A stretch of 42,946 nucleotides of DNA. Origin: Bacillota bacterium. Lineage in GTDB: Bacteria > Bacillota > Clostridia > Acetivibrionales > DTU013. The notes below the pieces were generated by a model. That model did not search any database. It saw nothing but the letters and a program-made list of their open reading frames with translations, and was not told the DNA's origin. A program made the translations under genes and the position numbers. This document shows positions 1-6,632 of the stretch, piece after piece. Position 1 is the first letter of the stretch; every line of letters starts with the position of its first letter. The DNA lies in NCBI GenBank assembly GCA_023439545.1, contig JAEXNT010000004.1:1-42946 (forward strand), given 5' to 3'.

Positions 1-441
1 ATTGTGGCTCAATGCGCACGCAAGCATGTATTTGACCTTCATGCCCTTGGAATAGGATTCGATTTTCTGCTTCTTATCCAATCCGAACATATTCATGTAA
101 CGGTCGAAGGCTTTCCAGTCCCAGTTCTTGTAAAACCGCGCAACTATACCGGCCATGTCCTGAGCGCCAAGGAATTCGTAAAATGCCGTTTCCCCTATTA
201 CAAACCCTATTCTTTCCTTCAGCGAGGTAGAGCCTTCGTTCAGCTCCTTGCCGAAGAGCTTGATTTGCCCGCCGTCAGGTTTCAGTATGCCCAATATCAT
301 GTTTATCGTCGTGGTCTTTCCAGCGCCGTTTGGGCCTATATATCCCATAATGTAGCCGGGTTCGATATTGAAGGTGACTCGGTCCAGCTTGAAATTCTCA
401 TAGTTTTTTACCAGCCCGGTCACCTCTAGCGCATTGTCCAT
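1..441 (-). CDS. ABC transporter ATP-binding protein, YtrB/CcmA type (3' end cut by window)
   Basis: This is the ATPase subunit of an ABC transporter. It would energise an integral membrane partner that must lie to the left, outside the window. The first 147 residues are present. Walker A is GPNGAGKTT at residues 36-44. The ABC signature appears as YSKGMK near residues 130-135, the variant typical of YtrB/CcmA-like ATPases. The window ends before Walker B. The start at 441 has AGGAG upstream. The substrate cannot be read from the sequence. The promoter and inverted repeat just upstream suggest local repression, perhaps by a GntR/YtrA-type regulator, which often controls such transporters; no such regulator gene is visible here. 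Confidence 0.9.
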   Translation of the reverse strand, partial: MDNALEVTGLVKNYENFKLDRVTFNIEPGYIMGYIGPNGAGKTTTINMILGILKPDGGQIKLFGKELNEGSTSLKERIGFVIGETAFYEFLGAQDMAGIVARFYKNWDWKAFDRYMNMFGLDKKQKIESYSKGMKVKYMLACALSHN

Positions 442-476
442 ATAATCACTCCTTTTGACAAATCCGTGTATTATGA

Positions 477-509
477 GTATAGTGTATATAAACATTATAT
501 ACACTATAC
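477..509. promoter_or_regulatory. Perfect 15-bp inverted repeat, probable repressor operator
   Basis: GTATAGTGTATATAA at 477-491 is repeated as its exact reverse complement at 495-509 with a 3-nt spacer. The palindrome covers the -10 box and much of the spacer of the promoter driving the leftward ABC ATPase. The AGTGTA...TACACT arrangement is the style I associate with YtrA-subfamily GntR regulators. The regulator identity is inference; the palindrome is directly visible. Confidence 0.8.
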
Positions 510-522
510 ATACCAGTGTCAA
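494..522 (-). promoter_or_regulatory. Consensus sigma-A promoter for the ABC ATPase gene
   Basis: On the minus strand TTGACA (522-517) is followed after exactly 17 nt by TATAAT (499-494), a perfect vegetative promoter. It points at the start codon at 441 and overlaps the 15-bp inverted repeat, so binding there should block RNA polymerase. Confidence 0.85.
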
Positions 523-558
523 TATGAATGGAAAAATCTTTATTAATGGGTTGGACCG

Positions 559-1611
559 CTAAACATCCAGGGTGAAGTCCGGCTTAACCTGAAATTCCCG
601 TCCTTTCAGATAATTCAGTATTCCTGCGTTACTTGTAAAAGCGAATTTCAGCCGGCATGCCCACAGAGCCTGCCGCTTCAGACCGAATTCACGATTGACG
701 GCGTTTGTACCGTATTTTCCGTCGCCCAGGACCGGGTGGCCGATAAATGCCAGGTGCGCCCTGATCTGATGGGTCCTGCCTGTGACGAGCTCGACTTCGA
801 GCCTGCTGATATCGCGGGCTTTGTTATAGCCAAGGACTTTGTAGCCTGTCACTATTTCGGCTGCGCCGGGGGTTTTTCGTTCATTTATAAAAACGCGGCT
901 CTTGCTGGCGTCCTTCCAGAGATAAGCGCGCAATTGAGCTTCGTTTCTTTCCATTTTGCCTTGTACGAGGCATTGATAGTATTTCCGGATTTCATGCGAC
1001 TCGATTTTATCAAGAATAATATCATGGCTCTCCTGGTTCTTTGCGATTATGACAAGCCCGCCCGTATTACGGTCCAGCCTGTGGCAAAGGGAAGGCTGGA
1101 ACCTGGCGTCGCCGGCGGTATCGGCCTCTTGCCGCAGATACTCGCGTGCAAGATCGATAAGCGTTCCCCGCAGCTGCTCTTTGTCGGGATGTACGGGAGT
1201 ACCCTGCGCCTTGTTGACGATCAATATATTTTCGTCTTCGTATATGACGCCGAAACCGGCCTGGGTCGCTTTATTACGTCCCGATCCGGCAGCTGTTCCC
1301 GCGCTTCCGCCGGCCGCCTGCCGTTCGTCCGCGCCTCTGCCGCCTACGCCGGCATTGTGTCCGCTTTCCACTGCCGCTGCGGCTTTGGATCCATCGTTCA
1401 AGCCGTATAAAATATCGTCTATTATATAGACTTCGAGCTTGTCTCCGGGAGAGACCATATAGTCTCTGCCTACCCTGGTCCCGTTGACTTTTATGTCCCT
1501 TTTCCTTAACGCCTTTTGCAGCATATTGTAGGATAAGCGGGGATACAGGCTTTGAAGCACGTTTTCTATCTTCATGTTTTTGTATTTTCCGGTGATTTCA
1601 ACGGATTGCAT
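559..1611 (-). CDS. RluA-family rRNA/tRNA pseudouridine synthase
   Basis: The enzyme isomerises uridine to pseudouridine in structured RNA. An N-terminal S4-like RNA-binding segment (about residues 1-70) contains the pattern KVNG...V..GD. The catalytic domain carries HRLDRNTGG; its Asp (residue 180 from this start) is the expected catalytic residue. Between them lies an Ala/Gly-rich, low-complexity stretch at about residues 73-118 that is unusual for the family. An in-frame ATG lies eight codons upstream, but only the start at 1611 has a GGAG at useful distance. Which RNA site is modified cannot be told (RluB/C/D-like choices remain). It appears to be transcribed alone. Confidence 0.9.
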   Translation of the reverse strand: MQSVEITGKYKNMKIENVLQSLYPRLSYNMLQKALRKRDIKVNGTRVGRDYMVSPGDKLEVYIIDDILYGLNDGSKAAAAVESGHNAGVGGRGADERQAAGGSAGTAAGSGRNKATQAGFGVIYEDENILIVNKAQGTPVHPDKEQLRGTLIDLAREYLRQEADTAGDARFQPSLCHRLDRNTGGLVIIAKNQESHDIILDKIESHEIRKYYQCLVQGKMERNEAQLRAYLWKDASKSRVFINERKTPGAAEIVTGYKVLGYNKARDISRLEVELVTGRTHQIRAHLAFIGHPVLGDGKYGTNAVNREFGLKRQALWACRLKFAFTSNAGILNYLKGREFQVKPDFTLDV

Positions 1612-1790
1612 AAGAACTCCATCTGACCGATTCATTTTTCTTTAATTATATCACATCTATTTTTTCCAAAATTAGCACTAATACTTCAGCTTTGTATAAA
1701 ACAAAATATTTTATATTTATTTTCATAACATTTTATGTTACAATTGTGTTACAAGCGTAGACAACCATTCTACTTCCGGTTGGAAATGCT

Positions 1791-1945
1791 GGTCACTGAA
1801 TCCTTCATAAATCGAAGAAATGGAGGAACGGGGGATTTTTCAATGGGGTGAATCGGAACCCGCGATACGGCTTGAATGCCGGAGATACCGGGCGACGAAG
1901 GGAGACTCTTCTACCTAACCCGTCAACTAACCTCGCAAGTGATAA
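1791..1945 (+). promoter_or_regulatory. c-di-AMP riboswitch (ydaO/yuaA class)
   Basis: The leader contains blocks characteristic of the ydaO/yuaA aptamer: a GGAACGGGGGA run, GGGGTGAATC, and near the end CCCGTCAACTAACCTCGCAAG. TCACT at 1793-1797 can pair with AGTGA at 1938-1942 to close P1. The class binds cyclic di-AMP and commonly controls cell-wall hydrolase and osmolyte genes, which fits the secreted peptidoglycan-binding protein downstream. The aptamer ends only about 17 nt before the start codon and no intrinsic terminator lies between them. Confidence 0.88.
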
Positions 1946-1959
1946 GGAGAGGAGTACAT

Positions 1960-3132
1960 ATGCGCAAATGCAGTACAACCATTGCCATGCTCCTGACCGT
2001 AATGGTCATCATGGTATTTGGTTCAACCTATGCCTGGGCGTCATCCGACAGTCTGAAAATCGGGTCTGAGGGCGGCAGTGTAACAGCGCTCCAGAAGGAT
2101 CTTATCAAATTGGGATACCTTTCTTCCGATCCGACAGGATATTTCGGGGATCTGACTGCAGAAGCCGTCAAACAGGTTCAGAAGGAATACGGATACAAGG
2201 CTGACGGTATCGCAGGCGAAACGACGCTTTCATTGATCGACAGGATTATGGGAAGGGAAAAGTCTTCGGCAGGCGCCTCCGGATTATTGAAGGAGGGCGA
2301 TGAGAACGGTTATGTGAAGGCTTTCCAGAACGACCTCATAAAGCTCGGCTATCTGGATGCCGAAGCCACCGGTTATTTTGGTCCTGCGACGAAGGAAGCG
2401 GTTACAAGCCTTCAAAAGAAAAACGGCTATAAGGCCGATGGTATAGCGGGAAGCTCAACGCTGACTCTGGTCGATAAGCTTACTGCTGCAAAAAGTACCG
2501 CATCGGCTCCCAAGGCGCCGACTAAAGCAGTGAAGCCAGTCTCGGCCACCGCGGCCCCAGAAACGGCTGCAACGAAAACTGCAGTAAAGTCAACCTCAAC
2601 GACCGAAGGGGCGATTGCAGTCTCAAAACCCAAAGAGACCAAGACGGCAAGCGACTATGCGATGAAGTGGTTTGGAAAGGTAGAAGACGTATTTGACAGA
2701 GGCGATACAGCGACCGTATACGATATAAAGACTGGTAAGAGCTTTAAGATCAAGAGGACCTACGGTACCAATCATGCAGATTGCGAGACACTGACCAAAA
2801 ACGATACCGCAATAATGAAAAAGATTTACAGCGGGACCTGGAGCTGGGAGAGAAGGGCTGTCATAGTGGAAGTCGGGGGACAGAAAATTGCCGCGTGCAT
2901 GACCGGCTATCCCCATGCAGGAAGCGACAAATATGCAGCGAACCGGACGTTGAGCTCAAGAAGCGGCGGGTATGGCCGGGGCGCCAATCTAGATGCGGTA
3001 AAGGGCAACAATATGAGCGGGGTTTTCGACATACATTTCCTCGGCAGCCGCAATCATTACAACAACAAGGTCGACCCGAAGCATCAGGCGCTTGTCAAGG
3101 AAGCTGCGGCGTGGGCTGCAAAGCACTATTGA
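1960..3132 (+). CDS. Secreted protein with two peptidoglycan-binding domains
   Basis: The 390-aa product begins with a signal peptide ending near residue 27 (TYAWA). Two PG_binding_1 repeats follow (about 34-97 and 109-174); both contain LGYL, a Gly-Tyr-Phe-Gly turn and ADGIAG. An Ala/Thr/Lys/Pro-rich linker (175-230) leads to a C-terminal domain of about 160 residues that I do not recognise; it has a conserved-looking AMKWFGKVED start and several aromatic and His residues. The protein should sit in the cell wall and may be a hydrolase or a structural binder. The start at 1960 has GGAGAGG; an upstream in-frame ATG at 1876 lies inside the riboswitch and is rejected. c-di-AMP control suggests a role in wall turnover or osmotic adaptation. 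Confidence 0.88.
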   Translation: MRKCSTTIAMLLTVMVIMVFGSTYAWASSDSLKIGSEGGSVTALQKDLIKLGYLSSDPTGYFGDLTAEAVKQVQKEYGYKADGIAGETTLSLIDRIMGREKSSAGASGLLKEGDENGYVKAFQNDLIKLGYLDAEATGYFGPATKEAVTSLQKKNGYKADGIAGSSTLTLVDKLTAAKSTASAPKAPTKAVKPVSATAAPETAATKTAVKSTSTTEGAIAVSKPKETKTASDYAMKWFGKVEDVFDRGDTATVYDIKTGKSFKIKRTYGTNHADCETLTKNDTAIMKKIYSGTWSWERRAVIVEVGGQKIAACMTGYPHAGSDKYAANRTLSSRSGGYGRGANLDAVKGNNMSGVFDIHFLGSRNHYNNKVDPKHQALVKEAAAWAAKHY

Positions 3133-3178
3133 AGCCTGCAGGTACTACCAGAAATAGATCGATATAGCGAAGATTTTT

Positions 3179-3203
3179 AAGGAACCGGATAGGTTCCTTT
3201 TTT
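3179..3203 (+). terminator. Intrinsic terminator after the peptidoglycan-binding gene
   Basis: AAGGAACC and GGTTCCTT form an 8-bp stem with a 5-nt loop, followed directly by a T run. Confidence 0.9.
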
Positions 3204-3277
3204 ATTGGGTATTTATAATGAAGTAAAATGATTCAGTCTGCAGATTGCCTTTAATGCAATCTGCCCGGGTAAACGGC

Positions 3278-4240
3278 ATGAAATTACGTCTCGGCTATGT
3301 TGCCATGACTTTGAACCTGGCGGACTCGTCCCCGTCGGGTGCGGTAACATACAAAACATATCAGTCCCTTCAGAGCGAGGGAGCCAGACAGCACAGGCTT
3401 CGCAAGGTCACTGAAAAAAACCTGGACAATACGCGCAGGATATTGCTGTATAACAAGGCTATGGAGATCCCTGTTTACAGGTTTTCATCAAAACTCGTTC
3501 CGCTTGCGACGCATCCCGACTTGAAGGATTGGGATTATACCGCCGATTTGAGCGAGCTTTTCAATGAGATTGGCCGGATCGTGAAAGAGAATGGGTTTCG
3601 CGTTAGCGCCCACCCCGACCATTTCACGGTTATCAACTCGCCCCTGGACAAGGTCTACGAGGATTCACTGAGGGATCTGGATTATCACGTAAGGCTGTTC
3701 GAGGCAATGGGCCTCGAGGACTGCAGGTACAAGCTGGTACTGCATGTGGGCGGCGTTTACGGCAATAAAAAGGAGTCGGCTGAAAGATTCTGCGAGAACT
3801 TCGCCAGGCTGCCGGACAGGATCAGGAAGAGGCTGATTATCGAAAACGACGACAGATCCTATAATACGTTTGAAGTGCTCGATATATGCAAAAGGCTCAA
3901 GGCGCCGATGGTACTGGACGTGCACCACCACCGCTGCCTGTGTCCGGAGGAGGAACTTGGACCTGTACTTGGCGATATTTACGATACCTGGAAGGATGAG
4001 GCTTTCCCGCCGAAGGTCCATTTCTCGAGCCCTAAAAACGCCCGGGATTACAGAAGCCATGCCGATTACATCGACTATGCGGAATTTATGGATTTTGTCA
4101 GTATCACAGCCAAGTCCGGCCGGGACGTCGACGTCATGCTGGAGGCTAAAAGCAAGGACATGGCGCTGCTGAAGCTTTCCGATGAGCTTTCGGCCACCGA
4201 CGGCATAACATGCCTCAGCCATGGTGAATATATACTTTGA
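3278..4240 (+). CDS. uvsE: UV damage endonuclease (UvdE/UvsE family)
   Basis: UvdE enzymes nick DNA immediately 5' of UV photoproducts and start an alternative excision repair pathway. The TIM-barrel, metal-dependent family is recognisable from several blocks: LRLGYVAMTLNL at the N-terminus, SAHPDHFTVINS, LVLHVGGVYGNK, the LIIENDD segment and LDVHHHRC, which supply the His/Glu/Asp metal ligands. Length (320 aa) fits the family. Starts at 3245 (TTG), 3254 and 3278 are possible; none has a strong ribosome binding site, and 3278 is chosen because the conserved domain begins there. It lies alone between a terminator and a small gene. Confidence 0.93.
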   Translation: MKLRLGYVAMTLNLADSSPSGAVTYKTYQSLQSEGARQHRLRKVTEKNLDNTRRILLYNKAMEIPVYRFSSKLVPLATHPDLKDWDYTADLSELFNEIGRIVKENGFRVSAHPDHFTVINSPLDKVYEDSLRDLDYHVRLFEAMGLEDCRYKLVLHVGGVYGNKKESAERFCENFARLPDRIRKRLIIENDDRSYNTFEVLDICKRLKAPMVLDVHHHRCLCPEEELGPVLGDIYDTWKDEAFPPKVHFSSPKNARDYRSHADYIDYAEFMDFVSITAKSGRDVDVMLEAKSKDMALLKLSDELSATDGITCLSHGEYIL

Positions 4241-4329
4241 GCTGAAAGGAATAATTTTCATAATAGAGCAGAAAATAATCCCAACACAGTATTTTGATAT
4301 TAATCTACCCGTAGAAAGGAGGGAAATAT

Positions 4330-4470
4330 ATGGCCGACAAAAAAAATAAGGCAGCTTGTGACGTGGACAAAAAGACCAGACCATCGGTCAGCAATGATCA
4401 ATTGGGTGAGAACGCAGGCGAAGGGCGTTTTGAAAAACATGTTTCTCCAAAAGGCGGGAAAAGTCACTGA
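4330..4470 (+). CDS. Small hydrophilic protein, 46 aa, unknown
   Basis: This short gene has a very good ribosome binding site (AAAGGAGG, 6-7 nt spacing). The product starts MADKKNKAAC, is rich in Lys, Asp, Asn and Gly, has one Cys, and has no hydrophobic segment. Composition resembles small disordered spore or stress proteins, but I do not recognise a family. It lies between uvsE and the araM-type gene. Confidence 0.5.
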   Translation: MADKKNKAACDVDKKTRPSVSNDQLGENAGEGRFEKHVSPKGGKSH

Positions 4471-4501
4471 GCTGAAAATACGGCAGTGAGAGAATGTGCG
4501 G

Positions 4502-4537
4502 ACAAGGAACGTTTCTTGCAAATGAAATGTTCCTTGT
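4502..4537. repeat. Hairpin between the 46-aa gene and the araM-type gene
   Basis: ACAAGGAAC (4502-4510) pairs with GTTCCTTGT (4529-4537), extended by an inner TTTC/GAAA pair. Only a weak T-rich tail (TTTAT) follows, so it may be a partial terminator or an mRNA-stabilising hairpin. Confidence 0.5.
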
Positions 4538-4593
4538 TTATGTATGGACTGAATCAACCATGTATGGTAAAGTTTATTGGAGGGATGAGTCAA

Positions 4594-5781
4594 ATGAAAA
4601 ACGATGGTAAAAAGGACATACTTGATCTAAACATTGAAGAGATGCCCGGGCTGTCATTCGACTGTACTTGCGGCAGACGCCATTCAGTAGGCATAGAAAA
4701 AATAATCGTCCGCAACGGGATACTCGACGAACTTGCAAATACTCTGGAACCTTTTCGCAGCGGAAAGCTGCTGGTTATCTCCGATACAAATACATACGGT
4801 GTTTTCGGTAGAATGGTCACGGAGAATCTCGCTAAGGCGGGCTTTCTGCTCAAAACCTTTATTTTCGACACCCCGGGACATGCTCTAATACCTGATGAGC
4901 AAGCCATAGGAAGTATACTGATCGAACTTGAGCAGGATACGTCTCTTATATTGGCTGTCGGCTCCGGAGTTTTGAACGACCTGGCAAGGATAATTGCCTA
5001 CAGGACCGGCATAGCGTTTGCAATCGCCGGGACGGCGCCTTCGATGGACGGTTACGCCTCAGTTGTTTCCCCGCTTATAATAAAAGGCAAAAAGACTACG
5101 TATCCCGGGAAATATCCGAGCGCCATATTCGCGGACACCTCGATAATGTGCGGAGCCCCGATGGTCATGATCAGGGCCGGTTACGGGGATGTTCTCGGAA
5201 AACTTACGTCTCTTGCCGAATGGAAGCTATCGAATATCATTAATAACGAGTATTATTGCGAAACTATCGCCGGCTTGGTGCGAAAGGGCGTTGACCGCTG
5301 TATCGAAAGCACGGACGGGCTTTATATAAGGGAAGAAAATGCGATACGCCGTCTGATAGAAGCGCTTATACTGACGGGTATATCGATGGGGCTTGCCGGC
5401 ATCTCGAGGCCGGCCTCCGGCACAGAGCATCAATTGGCCCATTACTGGGAGGTCAAGGATCTCGAGGCCGGCCGGGAACATGCCCTGCACGGCAATGCCG
5501 TGGGAGCCGCGACGGTTATTACGGCAATGCTTTTCGAGCTCGCAGAGGATATTCTCCCGGAAGGTTTGGAGCTTCCTTCTTCTGAACGCGTAAGGGAGCT
5601 CCTGGCAAGGATCGGGGCATTTACGAGTCCCAGGGATCTGGGTATAAGCCGGGAACTGTTTGAAGACAGCCTTATGAATGCAATGTACCTTCGCGACAGA
5701 TATTCTCTTCTGAGGTTCTGTCATGAGAAGGGAAAGCTCGCGGGCTACAAGGACATATTGGTACGGAGGTTCTATGACTGA
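4594..5781 (+). CDS. egsA: sn-Glycerol-1-phosphate dehydrogenase (AraM/EgsA family)
   Basis: The enzyme reduces dihydroxyacetone phosphate to sn-glycerol-1-phosphate with NAD(P)H. Family marks include the nucleotide-binding VGSGVLNDLARIIAYR block, GTAPSMDGYAS, and the metal-ligand segment ASGTEHQLAHYWE with a later EHALHGNAVG His. At 395 aa it matches the length of Bacillus EgsA/AraM. GGAGGG lies 9 nt before ATG 4594; ATG 4585 would sit directly against that site and is less likely. The stop overlaps the start of the next gene (a HAD phosphatase), which implies translational coupling and a shared pathway. In Bacillus this family makes G1P for heptaprenylglyceryl phosphate lipids. Confidence 0.92.
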   Translation: MKNDGKKDILDLNIEEMPGLSFDCTCGRRHSVGIEKIIVRNGILDELANTLEPFRSGKLLVISDTNTYGVFGRMVTENLAKAGFLLKTFIFDTPGHALIPDEQAIGSILIELEQDTSLILAVGSGVLNDLARIIAYRTGIAFAIAGTAPSMDGYASVVSPLIIKGKKTTYPGKYPSAIFADTSIMCGAPMVMIRAGYGDVLGKLTSLAEWKLSNIINNEYYCETIAGLVRKGVDRCIESTDGLYIREENAIRRLIEALILTGISMGLAGISRPASGTEHQLAHYWEVKDLEAGREHALHGNAVGAATVITAMLFELAEDILPEGLELPSSERVRELLARIGAFTSPRDLGISRELFEDSLMNAMYLRDRYSLLRFCHEKGKLAGYKDILVRRFYD

Positions 5782-6568
5782 AAATAAGAAGATGCTCGGT
5801 GATATAAAGCTTTTCGTACTTGACATGGACGGCACGTTTTACCTTGGAGACAGACTGCTGGAAGGCTCGCTGGGTTTTCTTAATAAGCTTGCCGGGACGG
5901 GCAGGGAGTTTCTTTTCTTTACAAACAATGCATCGCGGAACGGCGCTTTTTACGTACGAAAGCTTGCAAATATGGGCTGCCATGTCGAGGAAAAGGATAT
6001 AATCACCGCCGGGGATGTAACGATTAAATTTTTGAATGAAAATCACCCCGGGGCAAAGGTCTACCTGGTTGGTACCGAATTTCTGAGGGAGAGCTTCATA
6101 AAGGGCGGCGTCGAATTGGTGGAGGACGGTCCCGACATAGTGGTGTTCAGCTTCGACACCACTCTTACATATGAAAAGATTTTCAAGGCTTGTACATTTA
6201 TCAGGAACGGAGCAGTGTTCATTGCCACGCATCCGGATCTTAACTGTCCGACCGAAAACGGCGGCTTTCTCCCGGATTGCGGTTCCATGTGCGCTATGAT
6301 AGAAGCGTCGACAGGGGTGAAGCCAAGGTATTTCGGCAAGCCCTACCGTGAAACTGCTGACATAATAAGGCTGGTGACCGGCATGAAGGACAATGAAATA
6401 GCTTTCGTCGGCGACAGACTGTATACGGATATCGCAACGGGAGTGAACAACGGTATGGCCGGTATCCTCTTGCTGACAGGCGAAACGAAGCTCGAGGACG
6501 TTGAAGGCTCCGACGTCAAGCCCGATTTTATATTCGAAAGTTTAGAGGCGCTTGGAAAGGCGTTATGA
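5774..6568 (+). CDS. HAD-IIA sugar-phosphate phosphatase (NagD/AraL-like)
   Basis: This 264-aa HAD phosphatase has motif I as DMDGTF near residue 17, the FTNNAS motif II region and the motif IV segment FVGDRLYTDIATG. The C2-type cap is indicated by the spacing and by HPDLNCPTENG. The start at 5774 has ACGGAGG and overlaps the upstream stop by 8 nt. In B. subtilis AraL is a HAD-IIA phosphatase encoded next to AraM, so this is probably the same pair in reversed order. The substrate is not readable; glycerol phosphate or a sugar phosphate is a reasonable guess. Confidence 0.88.
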   Translation: MTENKKMLGDIKLFVLDMDGTFYLGDRLLEGSLGFLNKLAGTGREFLFFTNNASRNGAFYVRKLANMGCHVEEKDIITAGDVTIKFLNENHPGAKVYLVGTEFLRESFIKGGVELVEDGPDIVVFSFDTTLTYEKIFKACTFIRNGAVFIATHPDLNCPTENGGFLPDCGSMCAMIEASTGVKPRYFGKPYRETADIIRLVTGMKDNEIAFVGDRLYTDIATGVNNGMAGILLLTGETKLEDVEGSDVKPDFIFESLEALGKAL

Positions 6569-6632
6569 TGATAAGCCTTCAGTAATAAAAGGTCGATCGT
6601 AATCGGCCGGTAAGCGCAGGGGGAGAACCTAT

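Noticed and set aside
736..1410. 224-codon open frame on the + strand
   Set aside because: It is antisense to the RluA gene, whose protein motifs are unambiguous; no ribosome binding site and no recognisable domain.
3665..4384. 239-codon open frame on the - strand
   Set aside because: It is antisense to uvsE and its translation shows no family pattern.
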